DNA from: M55B165 sp964423265
GTDB lineage: Bacteria; Actinomycetota; Humimicrobiia; Humimicrobiales; Humimicrobiaceae
DNA length: 17,595 nucleotides
Assembly (NCBI GenBank): GCA_964423265.1
Contig: CAYREF010000039.1
Span: forward strand, 1-17,595
Direction of reading: 5' to 3'
In this document: positions 1 to 7,341 of the stretch, piece after piece
How positions within the stretch are numbered: the first letter of the stretch is position 1
How the letters are laid out: each line of letters opens with the position of its first letter
Made by a program: the position numbers and the translations under genes
Notes under the pieces: generated by a model
What the model was told of the DNA's origin: nothing
What the model saw: only the letters and a program-made list of their open reading frames with translations
Databases searched by the model: none

Positions 1-31
1 AGAACCATGCTAGCAAACATATGTTCGGTTA

Positions 32-319
32 TCAACACTGTTTTAAAAAAGAGCCTAAATTATATAAGTAGGGTCGAGAACTGGCGCGCCTCTGAAATAA
101 TTTTAGTGCGTTTCCAGTTCCCGCCACGTCAAACCCAGCGTTCGGATTTCCCGAACTGGGCTTTCTTGTCAACTTCTTCTAAAGGCTTATGTGACCTACC
201 AGCTGAAGATATCTTCTTATATTTTTTTCAACCCCTACTTTTACTTACCCGAAGCACTTCAAGAAATGCCCTATTCTGAAGTAATTTACCCATCCTGCAA
301 GTATGAGATTTATCAGCTA
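32..319 (-). pseudogene. Decayed C-terminal fragment of a group II intron maturase (reverse transcriptase)
   Basis: Read on the minus strand, one frame from about 316 down to 32 translates to a recognisable maturase C-terminus. GWVNYFRIGHF (near 295-262) is followed by VEKNIRRYL (near 230-204), the usual signature of the GIIM maturase-specific domain of intron-encoded proteins. Downstream the frame continues as KPSSGNPNAGFDVAGTGN-type sequence to a TGA at 32-34. The frame is broken by TAG at 317-319, TAA at 245-247 and TAG at 179-181, and no reverse transcriptase domain lies upstream, so this is a relic. I recognise the family from the motif only. The RNA part of the intron (domain V) was not identified. 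Confidence 0.6.
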
Positions 320-430
320 TATTACCCTGCTTACAGGCGATGAGGTAAACCTTCTAAATATTTATTTTAGCTTTCTAGGTTCAAAAAGGTGCTAGCTTTA
401 TTTTATTTTTTTAAAGTTTTCTAATTCTAT

Positions 431-467
431 CAATATACAGTTGCAATTTTCGAAATTTAGGGACACC
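431..467. repeat. 37-bp direct repeat, copy A
   Basis: This 37-bp stretch matches 1454-1490 in the same orientation at 31 of 37 positions, and the similarity weakly continues beyond the low-coordinate end through a shared TTCTAA. The two copies bracket the chagasin-type lipoprotein gene. Copy A overlaps the stop codon of the small coding remnant at 457-546. It may be the terminus of a decayed mobile element, but I cannot name one. Confidence 0.6.
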
Positions 468-546
468 AACTGATAGCTCTGGCTATTCGGCTCGGCGGTT
501 CTTCAGGATCTTCACCAACAACCGGGGCAACCCGTTCTTTGATCAT
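457..546 (-). pseudogene. Unidentified C-terminal coding remnant, 29 codons
   Basis: The block 470-545 is much richer in G+C than its surroundings. Read on the minus strand from an ATG at 544-546 it gives 29 residues, beginning MIKERVAPVVGEDPEEPP and ending ARAISWCP, then TAA at 457-459. The frame stays open upstream only to a TAA at 571-573, and no Shine-Dalgarno precedes the ATG. Composition and protein-like sequence suggest the tail of a lost gene, perhaps a transposase, since a repeat begins at its stop codon. I do not recognise the family. Confidence 0.3.
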
Positions 547-647
547 TTTTTTTAAGTTAGATATATAGATTTATAGCTTTTAGTCTTATACGCTTTTTGA
601 TAAACAAGTCCTTTTATACTATCCTTTTTGTAAAAGGGGAGAGATTT

Positions 648-1403
648 ATGAGCAAAAAATTTTTAATAGTTGTATTCTTAACTTCAATAATTATTTTTTC
701 AATGACTTGTTGCTCAAATAAAGGAAAGGCTGAAACAAAAGAGAAGGATATTGTTGAAGAAACACAAAAGGAAGAATTTAAATCAGGCATTCCTGAACTT
801 AATACAGAAGAAAAATGCATTACTGCAGCACAAGAAGAGATAGAAAAAAACCCTATGTATGAGGAAGTGGTATTTAAGAATCCATTTTCTAGCGAAAGTA
901 TAAGCAAAGTAAAAGGAAAGCAAAATTTATATGAATGTATAATAGAGTTTGAAGCATGGGACAAAAAAAAAGAAAAACAAGGTCATTTTGTATGGGTATT
1001 TATAGTTGAATATAAACCAGATGCAGATGAGTGTGTTATCCATAGTAGTAAAAAAGAAGTGGAAAACTATAAACCAGAAGAAAAGATTTTAACAGAAAAA
1101 AATGACGGTGAAAGCCTAAAACTTGAAATAAATGACATAGTAAAAATAAAATTAGAATCTAATCCTTCTACAGGCTATAGCTGGGTTATGAGCGATAAAG
1201 TAGATAGTACAGTAATATCTGTTACAAATACCGAATATATAGAATCTGAAGAAAGTGAAGAAAAACTAGGAGCAGGAGGTTATGAAATATTTACCCTTAA
1301 ATCTATATCCAAAGGCAAAACACCCGTCATATTAAATTATGAAAGGTCTTGGGAGCAAGCAGAACCTGAAAAAATATTTAAGATAACAATTTCAGTTGAT
1401 TAA
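648..1403 (+). CDS. Lipoprotein with C-terminal chagasin-type (I42) cysteine protease inhibitor domain
   Basis: This 251-residue secreted lipoprotein begins with a positively charged and hydrophobic signal segment (about residues 3-20) and a lipobox-like SMTCC, so lipidation is expected at Cys21 or Cys22. A charged linker follows. Residues about 52-135 form a domain I do not recognise. Residues about 148-251 match the chagasin/inhibitor I42 family: NPSTGYSW at 172-179, GAGG at 208-211 and RSW at 233-235 correspond to the three loops (NPTTGY, GxGG, RPW) that enter the active site of papain-like proteases. Ser for Pro in the last loop is a mild change. The ATG at 648 is chosen over an upstream ATG at 597 because GGGGAGAG lies at 636-643 and the signal peptide starts there. 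The gene stands alone between two copies of a direct repeat, upstream of an insertion sequence. Role inferred: blocking exogenous or own cysteine proteases at the cell surface. Confidence 0.85.
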   Translation: MSKKFLIVVFLTSIIIFSMTCCSNKGKAETKEKDIVEETQKEEFKSGIPELNTEEKCITAAQEEIEKNPMYEEVVFKNPFSSESISKVKGKQNLYECIIEFEAWDKKKEKQGHFVWVFIVEYKPDADECVIHSSKKEVENYKPEEKILTEKNDGESLKLEINDIVKIKLESNPSTGYSWVMSDKVDSTVISVTNTEYIESEESEEKLGAGGYEIFTLKSISKGKTPVILNYERSWEQAEPEKIFKITISVD

Positions 1404-1453
1404 TATGGTATAAAAATACTCCTATTTAAACCCGGTAATTTATTCTAACTTTC

Positions 1454-1490
1454 CAATATACAGTTCCAATTTTCCAAGCTTATGGATACC
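1454..1490. repeat. 37-bp direct repeat, copy B
   Basis: This is the second copy of the repeat at 431-467, in the same orientation, 31 of 37 identical. It lies 50 bp after the stop codon of the chagasin-type lipoprotein gene and about 50 bp before the left end of the insertion sequence. Unlike copy A, no coding remnant is recognisable beside it. Confidence 0.6.
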
Positions 1491-1539
1491 ATAATTAGAA
1501 TATAGGGAAAAAATAGATTAGATATCTCAGGCCATGATG

Positions 1540-1556
1540 TTAACCCAAGTCTCGAT
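1540..1556 (+). repeat. Left terminal inverted repeat of the IS1634-family element
   Basis: The 17-bp sequence pairs with 3634-3650 at 16 of 17 positions as an inverted repeat. The match stops abruptly on the outer side, which is the reason for placing the element boundary here. Confidence 0.7.
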
Positions 1557-1628
1557 TTTTAAACAGGATAATCCCATAAACACGGTCTTTACTACGTTTC
1601 AGATCTCAAAAATAGGTCACTACAACCT

Positions 1629-3455
1629 CTATAGTTTAAGGTGAACTTTACCCAGGGGATCGGCTATCCCCAGCATATCGTATATCTTTCTGTGGTGTGG
1701 TTCAGGACTTGAGGATACCCTGATGTGATGAATTGCTCCCTTCTCATCTGACATAATTACTGTAGTTCTCATATGGGTGGATAGCTCATCCCGTATGGTA
1801 GCCCAGCTTTTATGGCAACCCTTGTCCAGCAGTGCAAGCTCTATGGTATTTAGAAGGTGATAGGCTAGAACTGATATAAATAGGTGGGCAGCGCACCTAT
1901 CTTGCCTCTGGTGGTATACCGGACGCAGTCCCAAGTCTGTTTTTAGTGACCTAAATGAAGATTCAACCCTGGTTAGGCTGTGGTAGGATTTAAGTATATC
2001 TTCTTCAGCCATATCCTTGTGGGTAGTCTCTATAACGTAGCATCCGGTTAAGATATTTCTTTTCTTTCTTTCCTGTTTCTTTTTTTCAACCTTTACGGCC
2101 GTTACTCTTTTACCCTCTTTGGTGGTTTCGGTTTTAATATCATAATATTTGGAAACTGAAGGGTAGCGTTGCATTATTCTTCCGATTCTAACCTGTACTT
2201 TATGGGTGACTACTATATTGCCACCTTTAACTGATGCCCCTAGTTTTCTTACGTCTTCTAAAAATCTAGCCTCCTTTAGGTCGTCCATGGCCTCTTCTTT
2301 TTTACTTTTGGCCATGCTTGCAACAAGAAGGCGGGCTTTGCCCTCATGCTCTACTTTTTTAAAATAAATAATACTACCATCTTTTTTTTCTTCCTTTTTA
2401 AAACCCCCTAAATCTTTAAACTCCTCCAGGTAATGGACTTCCGTTTTCCTTCTTTCTACCACCATATAGGGATAGCCTTTCTTTTCCAACAGGCCAATAT
2501 TGGCCTTGGTGGCAATACCTTTGTCTGCAACTATGGTAGGGGTTTTGCTAAATAGATTTTTTTCTAAATCTTTCTCAAGCTTTTCCAATACCTTATCCAG
2601 GGTTTTGGGCTCAGAGGCATTACCCGGATATATTTGGGAAAATATGGGATAACCCCGCCTGTCTACAAGAAGAGCCAGGCACATCAGGGGACGATCGCCC
2701 CTTCTATCCTTTGATTTTCCCCTGGCCGCAGCGCTATTACCCTTGGAAGCTCCTTCAAAGTAGGTGTTGGTAAGATCATATAAAAACAGGGTACTCTCTT
2801 CTGGAAATATTTTCTCCTCGGCCTCTCTTAAGGCTTTCTCAACTCTCTCTTTGTGGTAAAGTAGCACATCCCCTGTACTGTAGAGAGGGTCTTTTTTAAG
2901 TTCAGCAAGCCCCCCGCCTATTAGCTCTGGCACTGAGGAGCGGCGGACAATCCACTTCAGGGTTGCTGCCTCACTGCCTGGTTTTATTAGCTTTGCAAAA
3001 ATAGCAGCTTTTGCAATATCCCTTGCATCCTTTTTTATGCCTACGCCGGATAAGATGCTATCCAGGCCCAACTTATTCCAGGCGTATTCTGCTGCTAGTT
3101 CAGGGCCCAGGCTTCTGTTTTGCGTGGTGGCAAGTTTTTCTAGATCTATGGTAAGATACTTAGGCTTGGCTTCCTTCCTTTTCTTTCTAAGCTTGTAGAA
3201 ATTATATCTTTTTAGGACCCTTTCTGTCTCAGATGCAACCAGCGGATCCTCTACTAATGTACCCTGACCGGCCAGCCTTGACTCCAGGGCAAAGGCAAGT
3301 TTTCTCCACTCAGGTCTTGGAAGCTTTAGCTTCCCCAGGTTCATTACCACCCTCTGCCTGGGACCTTTTTCTGTCCGGTATGATTCTACCAGCTGATGCT
3401 TTATATAAACTTTACCGGTCTTTTTATTCTTTGTCTTGTACTGCCTGATAAACAT
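1629..3455 (-). CDS. IS1634-family DDE transposase
   Basis: The full-length 608-residue transposase catalyses cut or copy and insertion of its own element. The N-terminal part (1-115) is basic. The RNase H-like catalytic core carries the acidic triad in its family contexts: Asp227 in LYDLTNTYFEG, Asp311 in IVADKGIATKANIG, and Glu498 in TRVESSFRSLKTDLGLRP. A long basic insertion (about 335-470) separates the second Asp from the Glu, as is typical for IS1634 transposases. No frameshift or stop is present, so the element could still be active. No Shine-Dalgarno precedes the ATG at 3455. A -10 box lies 6 nt upstream, suggesting a leaderless transcript. The stop is TAG, which shows that TAG is an ordinary stop here. 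Confidence 0.95.
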   Translation of the reverse strand: MFIRQYKTKNKKTGKVYIKHQLVESYRTEKGPRQRVVMNLGKLKLPRPEWRKLAFALESRLAGQGTLVEDPLVASETERVLKRYNFYKLRKKRKEAKPKYLTIDLEKLATTQNRSLGPELAAEYAWNKLGLDSILSGVGIKKDARDIAKAAIFAKLIKPGSEAATLKWIVRRSSVPELIGGGLAELKKDPLYSTGDVLLYHKERVEKALREAEEKIFPEESTLFLYDLTNTYFEGASKGNSAAARGKSKDRRGDRPLMCLALLVDRRGYPIFSQIYPGNASEPKTLDKVLEKLEKDLEKNLFSKTPTIVADKGIATKANIGLLEKKGYPYMVVERRKTEVHYLEEFKDLGGFKKEEKKDGSIIYFKKVEHEGKARLLVASMAKSKKEEAMDDLKEARFLEDVRKLGASVKGGNIVVTHKVQVRIGRIMQRYPSVSKYYDIKTETTKEGKRVTAVKVEKKKQERKKRNILTGCYVIETTHKDMAEEDILKSYHSLTRVESSFRSLKTDLGLRPVYHQRQDRCAAHLFISVLAYHLLNTIELALLDKGCHKSWATIRDELSTHMRTTVIMSDEKGAIHHIRVSSSPEPHHRKIYDMLGIADPLGKVHLKL

Positions 3456-3461
3456 GACCTA

Positions 3462-3490
3462 ATTATACAATAGCTCCCCCTATTTGTAAA
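3462..3490 (-). promoter_or_regulatory. Transposase promoter, leaderless arrangement
   Basis: On the minus strand, TTTACA (3485-3490), a 17-nt spacer and TATAAT (3462-3467) form a near-consensus sigma-70 promoter. The ATG follows the -10 box after only 6 nt, so transcription should start at or next to the start codon. An 8-bp inverted repeat, GACCTAAT (3456-3463) with ATTAGGTC (3514-3521), brackets the promoter and could be a regulatory site. Confidence 0.55.
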
Positions 3491-3633
3491 TATATATTTA
3501 GTATGCATTAAATATTAGGTCACTACATTGAGGCTTTGACATACGCTGTATACAATATGTTGGGGGTCACTATGTGTAGTTACCTTATATGTTGTGTTTC
3601 CTGGATTTTTGGACAGTAAATTTAGGCCAGATT

Positions 3634-3650
3634 ATCGAAACTTGGGTTAA
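3634..3650 (-). repeat. Right terminal inverted repeat of the IS1634-family element
   Basis: The reverse complement matches 1540-1556 at 16 of 17 positions. The sequence outside it is unrelated to the left flank, so no short target duplication is visible. Confidence 0.7.
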
Positions 3651-3676
3651 TCTCTAATACATTATTTTTTACAATT

Positions 3677-4891
3677 TCAGGCTTGCTTGCAGAAGTCTTC
3701 CATTCTGTTAATGCCTTCTTTTATTTTTTCCATAGAAGCCGCATAACTTATTCTGATAGACCTATCATCCCCAAAAGCTCCTCCTGGAACAACTGCAACA
3801 TAGGCTTCCTCTAAAAGCCTATCGGCAAAATCAAATGAATTATTTATATTTCCCTTAAATAATTTTGAAACATTAGGAAAAAGGTAAAAGGCGCCTTCAG
3901 GTAATATACATTCAACCCCTTCTATCGCTGATACTCTCTGGTAAATATAATCCCTTCTTTTCTGGTATTCTTTCCTCATTATTTCTACAGATTTCTGGTT
4001 TCCTTCAAGCGCTTCTAAGGCTGCCCACTGGGAAATAGAACAGGGATTTGATGTAGACTGGTCGTGTACTTTTTTCACCTGTTTTACTATATTGCTATCA
4101 GCGCCACAATAGCCAATCCTCCATCCAGTCATAGCATAGGTTTTAGAAACAGCATTTAGAGTTATAGTTTTTTGTTTGAGCTCTTCGCTAAATGAAGCAA
4201 TACTGTAATGGCTTGCATCTCCATATATGAAATTCTCATATACCTCATCTGCAATTATGTAGATACCATTATCCAGACAAATTTCTGCAATTTCTTCAAG
4301 CTCTGGCTTAGAGTATACAGCACCGGTAGGGTTATTTGGGCTATTTAATATAAGCAGTTTTATATTGTCTTTACTACTAACAATTTCTTTAAGATTATCA
4401 ATATCCATCTTTAAGTCTTCTTTAAAATTTACTAATTCCGGAATCCCCTCAGATAGCACCACTTGCTGTGTATAGCTAACCCAATAGGGCTTTGGAATTA
4501 TGACCCTGTCCCCGGCATTAAGGAAAACACGCATTAAATCATCAAGTATATGTTTAGCTCCATTCCCAACCAGTATATTTTCAATTCTATACTTTAGGCC
4601 ACTGTCTTTTTCAAATTTATCAACTATTGATTCCTTTAATTCAATAATGCCAGTGCTTGAAGTATATCTAGTCTTATTTTCCTCTATTGCCTTTTTTGCA
4701 GCATCTTTTATATTATCGGGCGTATTAAAATCCGGTTGGCCAATACCAAACCTAATAATGGATTTACCTTTGTCCTTGAGTTTTTTATCTAAGTCATCTG
4801 CTTTTTTAATTAATTCAAAAGTGGGACTTCCTTCAACTTTTAATATTCTATTTGATAGAATATCACTGTTAAATGAAACTGCTCCTGACAT
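3677..4891 (-). CDS. Class I/II PLP-dependent aminotransferase (aspartate aminotransferase type Ib)
   Basis: The 404-residue fold type I aminotransferase is expected to move an amino group between aspartate (or an aromatic amino acid) and 2-oxoglutarate in the cytoplasm. Visible motifs: FGIGQPDF near the N-terminus, NSPNNPTG (NPTG at 187-190), ADEVYE with Asp215 and Tyr218 for the cofactor, NAVSKTYAMTGWRIGY with Lys250 as the Schiff-base lysine, and a C-terminal RISYA whose Arg binds the substrate carboxylate. The ATG at 4891 is chosen because GGGAGG (4897-4902) sits 5 nt before it. The longer TTG start at 4921 has no such support. A small tautomerase lies 117 nt upstream on the same strand. 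Tautomerases of that family can act on enol forms of 2-oxo acids, so a link is possible but is inference. Substrate cannot be fixed from sequence. An insertion sequence ends 26 bp after the stop. Confidence 0.93.
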   Translation of the reverse strand: MSGAVSFNSDILSNRILKVEGSPTFELIKKADDLDKKLKDKGKSIIRFGIGQPDFNTPDNIKDAAKKAIEENKTRYTSSTGIIELKESIVDKFEKDSGLKYRIENILVGNGAKHILDDLMRVFLNAGDRVIIPKPYWVSYTQQVVLSEGIPELVNFKEDLKMDIDNLKEIVSSKDNIKLLILNSPNNPTGAVYSKPELEEIAEICLDNGIYIIADEVYENFIYGDASHYSIASFSEELKQKTITLNAVSKTYAMTGWRIGYCGADSNIVKQVKKVHDQSTSNPCSISQWAALEALEGNQKSVEIMRKEYQKRRDYIYQRVSAIEGVECILPEGAFYLFPNVSKLFKGNINNSFDFADRLLEEAYVAVVPGGAFGDDRSIRISYAASMEKIKEGINRMEDFCKQA

Positions 4892-5001
4892 TGTAACCTC
4901 CCTAATAAATATTTGTTTCAAAAATTACAATCTATTCCAATTTCCTAATATTATTAATTATATTGGGAAAAAAACCAAGTATTTTCTAACTTAAAGATTA
5001 A

Positions 5002-5038
5002 AAAAAACCTATTCAGGCGGATTATAGCCCGGTTTTTT
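5002..5038 (-). terminator. Possible terminator at the end of the tautomerase gene
   Basis: AAAAAACC (5002-5009) pairs with GGTTTTTT (5031-5038), with an inner GGC/GCC pair. On the minus strand the structure ends in a run of T just past the tautomerase stop codon. It overlaps the last codons of the gene and the central loop is large, so the call is tentative. Confidence 0.3.
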
Positions 5039-5242
5039 ATATATTAGCTTCTTTTCACCCTCTATTTCAGGATAATAAACTTCATCAAACCATTTTTCCT
5101 GAGGCACCTCTTCAATAGCCACTGTAACATAATCACCCGAACAGCCTATTATATCTTTTACAGCGTTAAGAATAGAATTTGCCAATTTAGTTTTTTCTTC
5201 CTCGGACCTGCCTGGCCACATTTTAACCTTTACATGGGGCAT
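5009..5242 (-). CDS. 4-oxalocrotonate tautomerase family protein (PptA-like)
   Basis: The 77-residue protein begins MPHVKVKMWPGRSEEEK. Members of this family use the N-terminal Pro, exposed after removal of Met, as the catalytic base for keto-enol tautomerisation. Pro2 and the following beta strand, the GRSEEEK helix start and the GDYVTVAIEEV strand all fit, and the length matches PptA/YdcE-type members. The start at 5242 is supported by an AAAAGGAA about 6 nt upstream and by Pro2 itself. It lies 117 nt upstream of the aminotransferase on the same strand, with a possible weak terminator between. The stop codon is TAG. The physiological substrate is unknown. Confidence 0.88.
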   Translation of the reverse strand: MPHVKVKMWPGRSEEEKTKLANSILNAVKDIIGCSGDYVTVAIEEVPQEKWFDEVYYPEIEGEKKLIYKKPGYNPPE

Positions 5243-5407
5243 ATTAGTTCCTTTTATAATTTCCTTTATATTGTATATAAATTTACCTTTAGATTAAAGA
5301 TCTAAAATAATTATATACTTGCAGCCAATATCCAGAAAAATAAGAAAGGAAATATTAAAGGGGCAGTTTTGCTACTTGCTTTCAAATTGGTTCAATTATC
5401 AAAAAAA

Positions 5408-5845
5408 TTATTTTGCTGTTTTGTTTAACAGCAGCCAAAATTTTGATATTAATTCAACAGAGCTTATAAATTCTTCAAAATTAATTGGCTTTTGGACAAA
5501 ACTGTTCGCCCCCAGCTGGTAACTTTTATCAATATCACTTTTTTGGTCTGAAGAAGAAAACACCACTACTGGTATCACCTTTGTATGCTTGCTTTTTCTA
5601 ATTTGCTTTAACACCTCAAAACCATCGTATTCCGGCAGTTTAAGGTCCAGCAAGATCAGGTCGGGAATAAAACTTATTTCCTGATTATCAAACTCCCCCT
5701 TAAATAACAGGTAATCCATTGCTTGCTTCCCATTATAAGCCATTAGTATAAAATTAAGGTCAATATTGCTTTTTTTAAAAGCCTTTAAAGTCAATCTTGC
5801 ATCTACTGCATCATCTTCTATTAATAATATTGTTTTTTTATCCAT
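5408..5845 (-). CDS. Stand-alone response regulator receiver (CheY/Rcp1-like)
   Basis: The 145-residue protein consists of one receiver domain with no output domain. Acidic pocket residues Asp11 and Asp12 lie in IEDDAVDA, the phospho-acceptor is Asp67 in LILLDLKLP, the switch Ser97 is in VVVFSSSD, and the conserved Lys119 is in VQKPINFEEF. It starts 2 nt after the stop of the histidine kinase gene. A GGAG in the last kinase codons serves as its ribosome site, so the two are translationally coupled and are very likely cognate partners. Without an output domain it must act by protein contact or pass phosphate on to another protein. This Rcp1-like type commonly pairs with phytochrome-like kinases. 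Confident in family, not in output. Confidence 0.93.
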   Translation of the reverse strand: MDKKTILLIEDDAVDARLTLKAFKKSNIDLNFILMAYNGKQAMDYLLFKGEFDNQEISFIPDLILLDLKLPEYDGFEVLKQIRKSKHTKVIPVVVFSSSDQKSDIDKSYQLGANSFVQKPINFEEFISSVELISKFWLLLNKTAK

Positions 5846-5847
5846 CC

Positions 5848-7341
5848 TTAAGCTCCTAAAGTAAAATATATTGTTGTTCCTTTATTAATTTCACTTTCAA
5901 TCCATATCTTTCCTTTATGCATATTAACTATTTTTTTGGCTGTCGCCAGCCCTACGCCGCTTCCTTTTATATTTTCATTACTGTGGCCTTTTTCAAAAGG
6001 CTTAAAAATTTTCTTTGCATATTTCATATCCATGCCCATGCCATTATCTTTTATATAGTATATTAATTTATCATCAGCTACTGTTTTTTTAAATTCTATT
6101 TTACCCTTATTGTTATTATTTATAAATTTTAGGGAATTTTCAATTAAATTGGTTAGAAGTATGCTTATTAAGTCCTTATCTGCTTTTACAACCATTTGCG
6201 GATCTGAAATAAGCTCCACGCTCTTCTTTTGATAATGGCTTCTTAGCCCTGAAAATACTTGCTTGGCCATTTCTCCCATATTAAATTCAGAATAAGTTAA
6301 ATTTCTTATAGAGATATGGGAAATCTTTAAAATATCGTCAATCAAGTGTGACATTCTTTTAACAAGGCTTCTAATATTTTTTATAAATTCCTGACCCCTA
6401 TTATCCAATTCCTTCCCATATTCCTCTTGAAGTGAATAACTGTAACCATCAATACCCCGTAAAGGGCTTCTTAAATCATGGGAAACAGTATAAGCAAAAG
6501 ATTCAAGGTCTTTATTTATTAATTCCAATTTATGAGATCTATCCTCCAAGAGATCTCTGCTTTTCTTTAACCTTCTAAATAAGGTTTGGTATGGCTTTCT
6601 CAGGCCTGTTTCTATTAATGCCTTATATATCAAATAAAAAGAAATAATTTTAAAGAAATGACCAAACAAGTTGAATAAACCATAAACATCCTTGTACAAA
6701 GTAAAGAATATTTCCGCGATTGCCGTAACTAGGATGGAAGAAACTAGCAATATTAATACGTTTCTATCAAATTCATTTCTGAAATTGTAAAGAAAAAATA
6801 TAGATGACAATAATATGGCTATTATTATATATTCACTAACTTTTTTAAATACCGTAAGCTCGGTTCCAGTGTAGCACAAAGGAAAAATACCCCAATAGAA
6901 TATAGACAATATAATTAACGTAGTTGCAATCAGGAAAATTGTAAACTCAATATAATGTTTTAACTTCCTTGTTATAAAAAGAGGGGCAACAGCCAAGGAG
7001 ATAGCTTCCATGTAGCGTGCAGATATCCAGAGCTGGGTGGAAATATTTGCACCACTTTCAAATATATTCATTCCCTTATAAGCCAAGGTATGTAAAAGGT
7101 CAAGGACAGCTATAAATAGGTAAGCTATACCAATAAACATAAGGTAATGGTTATCTATAAACCTTCTTGAATTCCAGGCAATGATAAAAATGGCAAAAGC
7201 AATTATAATACTGAATATTTCTGCAAGGGTATGAAATAAAAGAAAGTCATACATAGAAATAACTGTAAAAAAACCCAGGAACAATAAAAATAAAACTACA
7301 TCAGTTTGGTTTAAAAAAAAATTTGACTTGTTTTTAGCCAT
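5848..7341 (-). CDS. Membrane histidine kinase with MASE3-type sensor
   Basis: The 497-residue sensor kinase has an N-terminal part (about 12-245) with several hydrophobic segments and the FLLFHTLAEIFSI, DLLHTLAYKG and QLWISARYMEAISL signatures that I associate with MASE3, an integral membrane sensor domain of unknown ligand. A short coiled coil (about 252-280) leads into HisKA with phospho-acceptor His288 in YTVSHDLRSPLRGIDGYS. The ATPase domain shows the N box (LTNLIENSLKF, about 396-406), DNGMGMD (432-438), FEKG (449-452) and GSGVGLATAKK (460-470). All kinase motifs are intact. Its ATG lies inside the last codons of the upstream TIGR04076 gene (8-nt overlap, ATGGCTAA), and the receiver gene follows after 2 nt. 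There is no PAS or HAMP domain. The signal is unknown. Confidence 0.93.
   Translation of the reverse strand: MAKNKSNFFLNQTDVVLFLLFLGFFTVISMYDFLLFHTLAEIFSIIIAFAIFIIAWNSRRFIDNHYLMFIGIAYLFIAVLDLLHTLAYKGMNIFESGANISTQLWISARYMEAISLAVAPLFITRKLKHYIEFTIFLIATTLIILSIFYWGIFPLCYTGTELTVFKKVSEYIIIAILLSSIFFLYNFRNEFDRNVLILLVSSILVTAIAEIFFTLYKDVYGLFNLFGHFFKIISFYLIYKALIETGLRKPYQTLFRRLKKSRDLLEDRSHKLELINKDLESFAYTVSHDLRSPLRGIDGYSYSLQEEYGKELDNRGQEFIKNIRSLVKRMSHLIDDILKISHISIRNLTYSEFNMGEMAKQVFSGLRSHYQKKSVELISDPQMVVKADKDLISILLTNLIENSLKFINNNNKGKIEFKKTVADDKLIYYIKDNGMGMDMKYAKKIFKPFEKGHSNENIKGSGVGLATAKKIVNMHKGKIWIESEINKGTTIYFTLGA

Larger units (their letters stand above)
1540..3650 (-). mobile_element. IS1634-family insertion sequence, apparently complete
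   Basis: The element is about 2.1 kb. It is delimited by a 17-bp terminal inverted repeat: left 1540-1556 (TTAACCCAAGTCTCGAT) and right 3634-3650 (reverse complement, one mismatch). Inside is a single uninterrupted 608-residue DDE transposase on the minus strand. A second, internal 12-bp direct repeat (TAGGTCACTACA) occurs at 1613-1624 and 3516-3527. The element is visibly richer in G+C than its surroundings, as expected for acquired DNA. I find no target duplication directly outside the repeats. IS1634-type elements are known for long, variable duplications, so an old or rearranged insertion is possible. The right end lies 26 bp downstream of the aminotransferase stop codon. Confidence 0.8.

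Noticed and set aside
62..127. Minus-strand similarity to the 5' half of a tRNA-Leu (GTGGCGGGAACTGG then ACGCACTA)
   Set aside because: The anticodon stem, T arm and acceptor stem do not form, and the same bases are read through by the maturase-like frame.
134..160. CCCAG..TTCGG/CCGAACTGGG hairpin resembling a terminator
   Set aside because: The stem has a 2-nt bulge and no T run, and it lies within the maturase-like coding remnant.
7..279. Plus-strand open frame of 90 codons
   Set aside because: It lies antisense to the recognisable maturase remnant, with no ribosome site and no protein-like motif.
320..352. TTACC/GGTAA and CCTG/CAGG small inverted repeats
   Set aside because: Stems of 4-5 bp with no associated signal are expected by chance.
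5319..5522. Plus-strand frame overlapping the receiver gene
   Set aside because: It is a shadow of the response regulator's end, without a ribosome site or motif.
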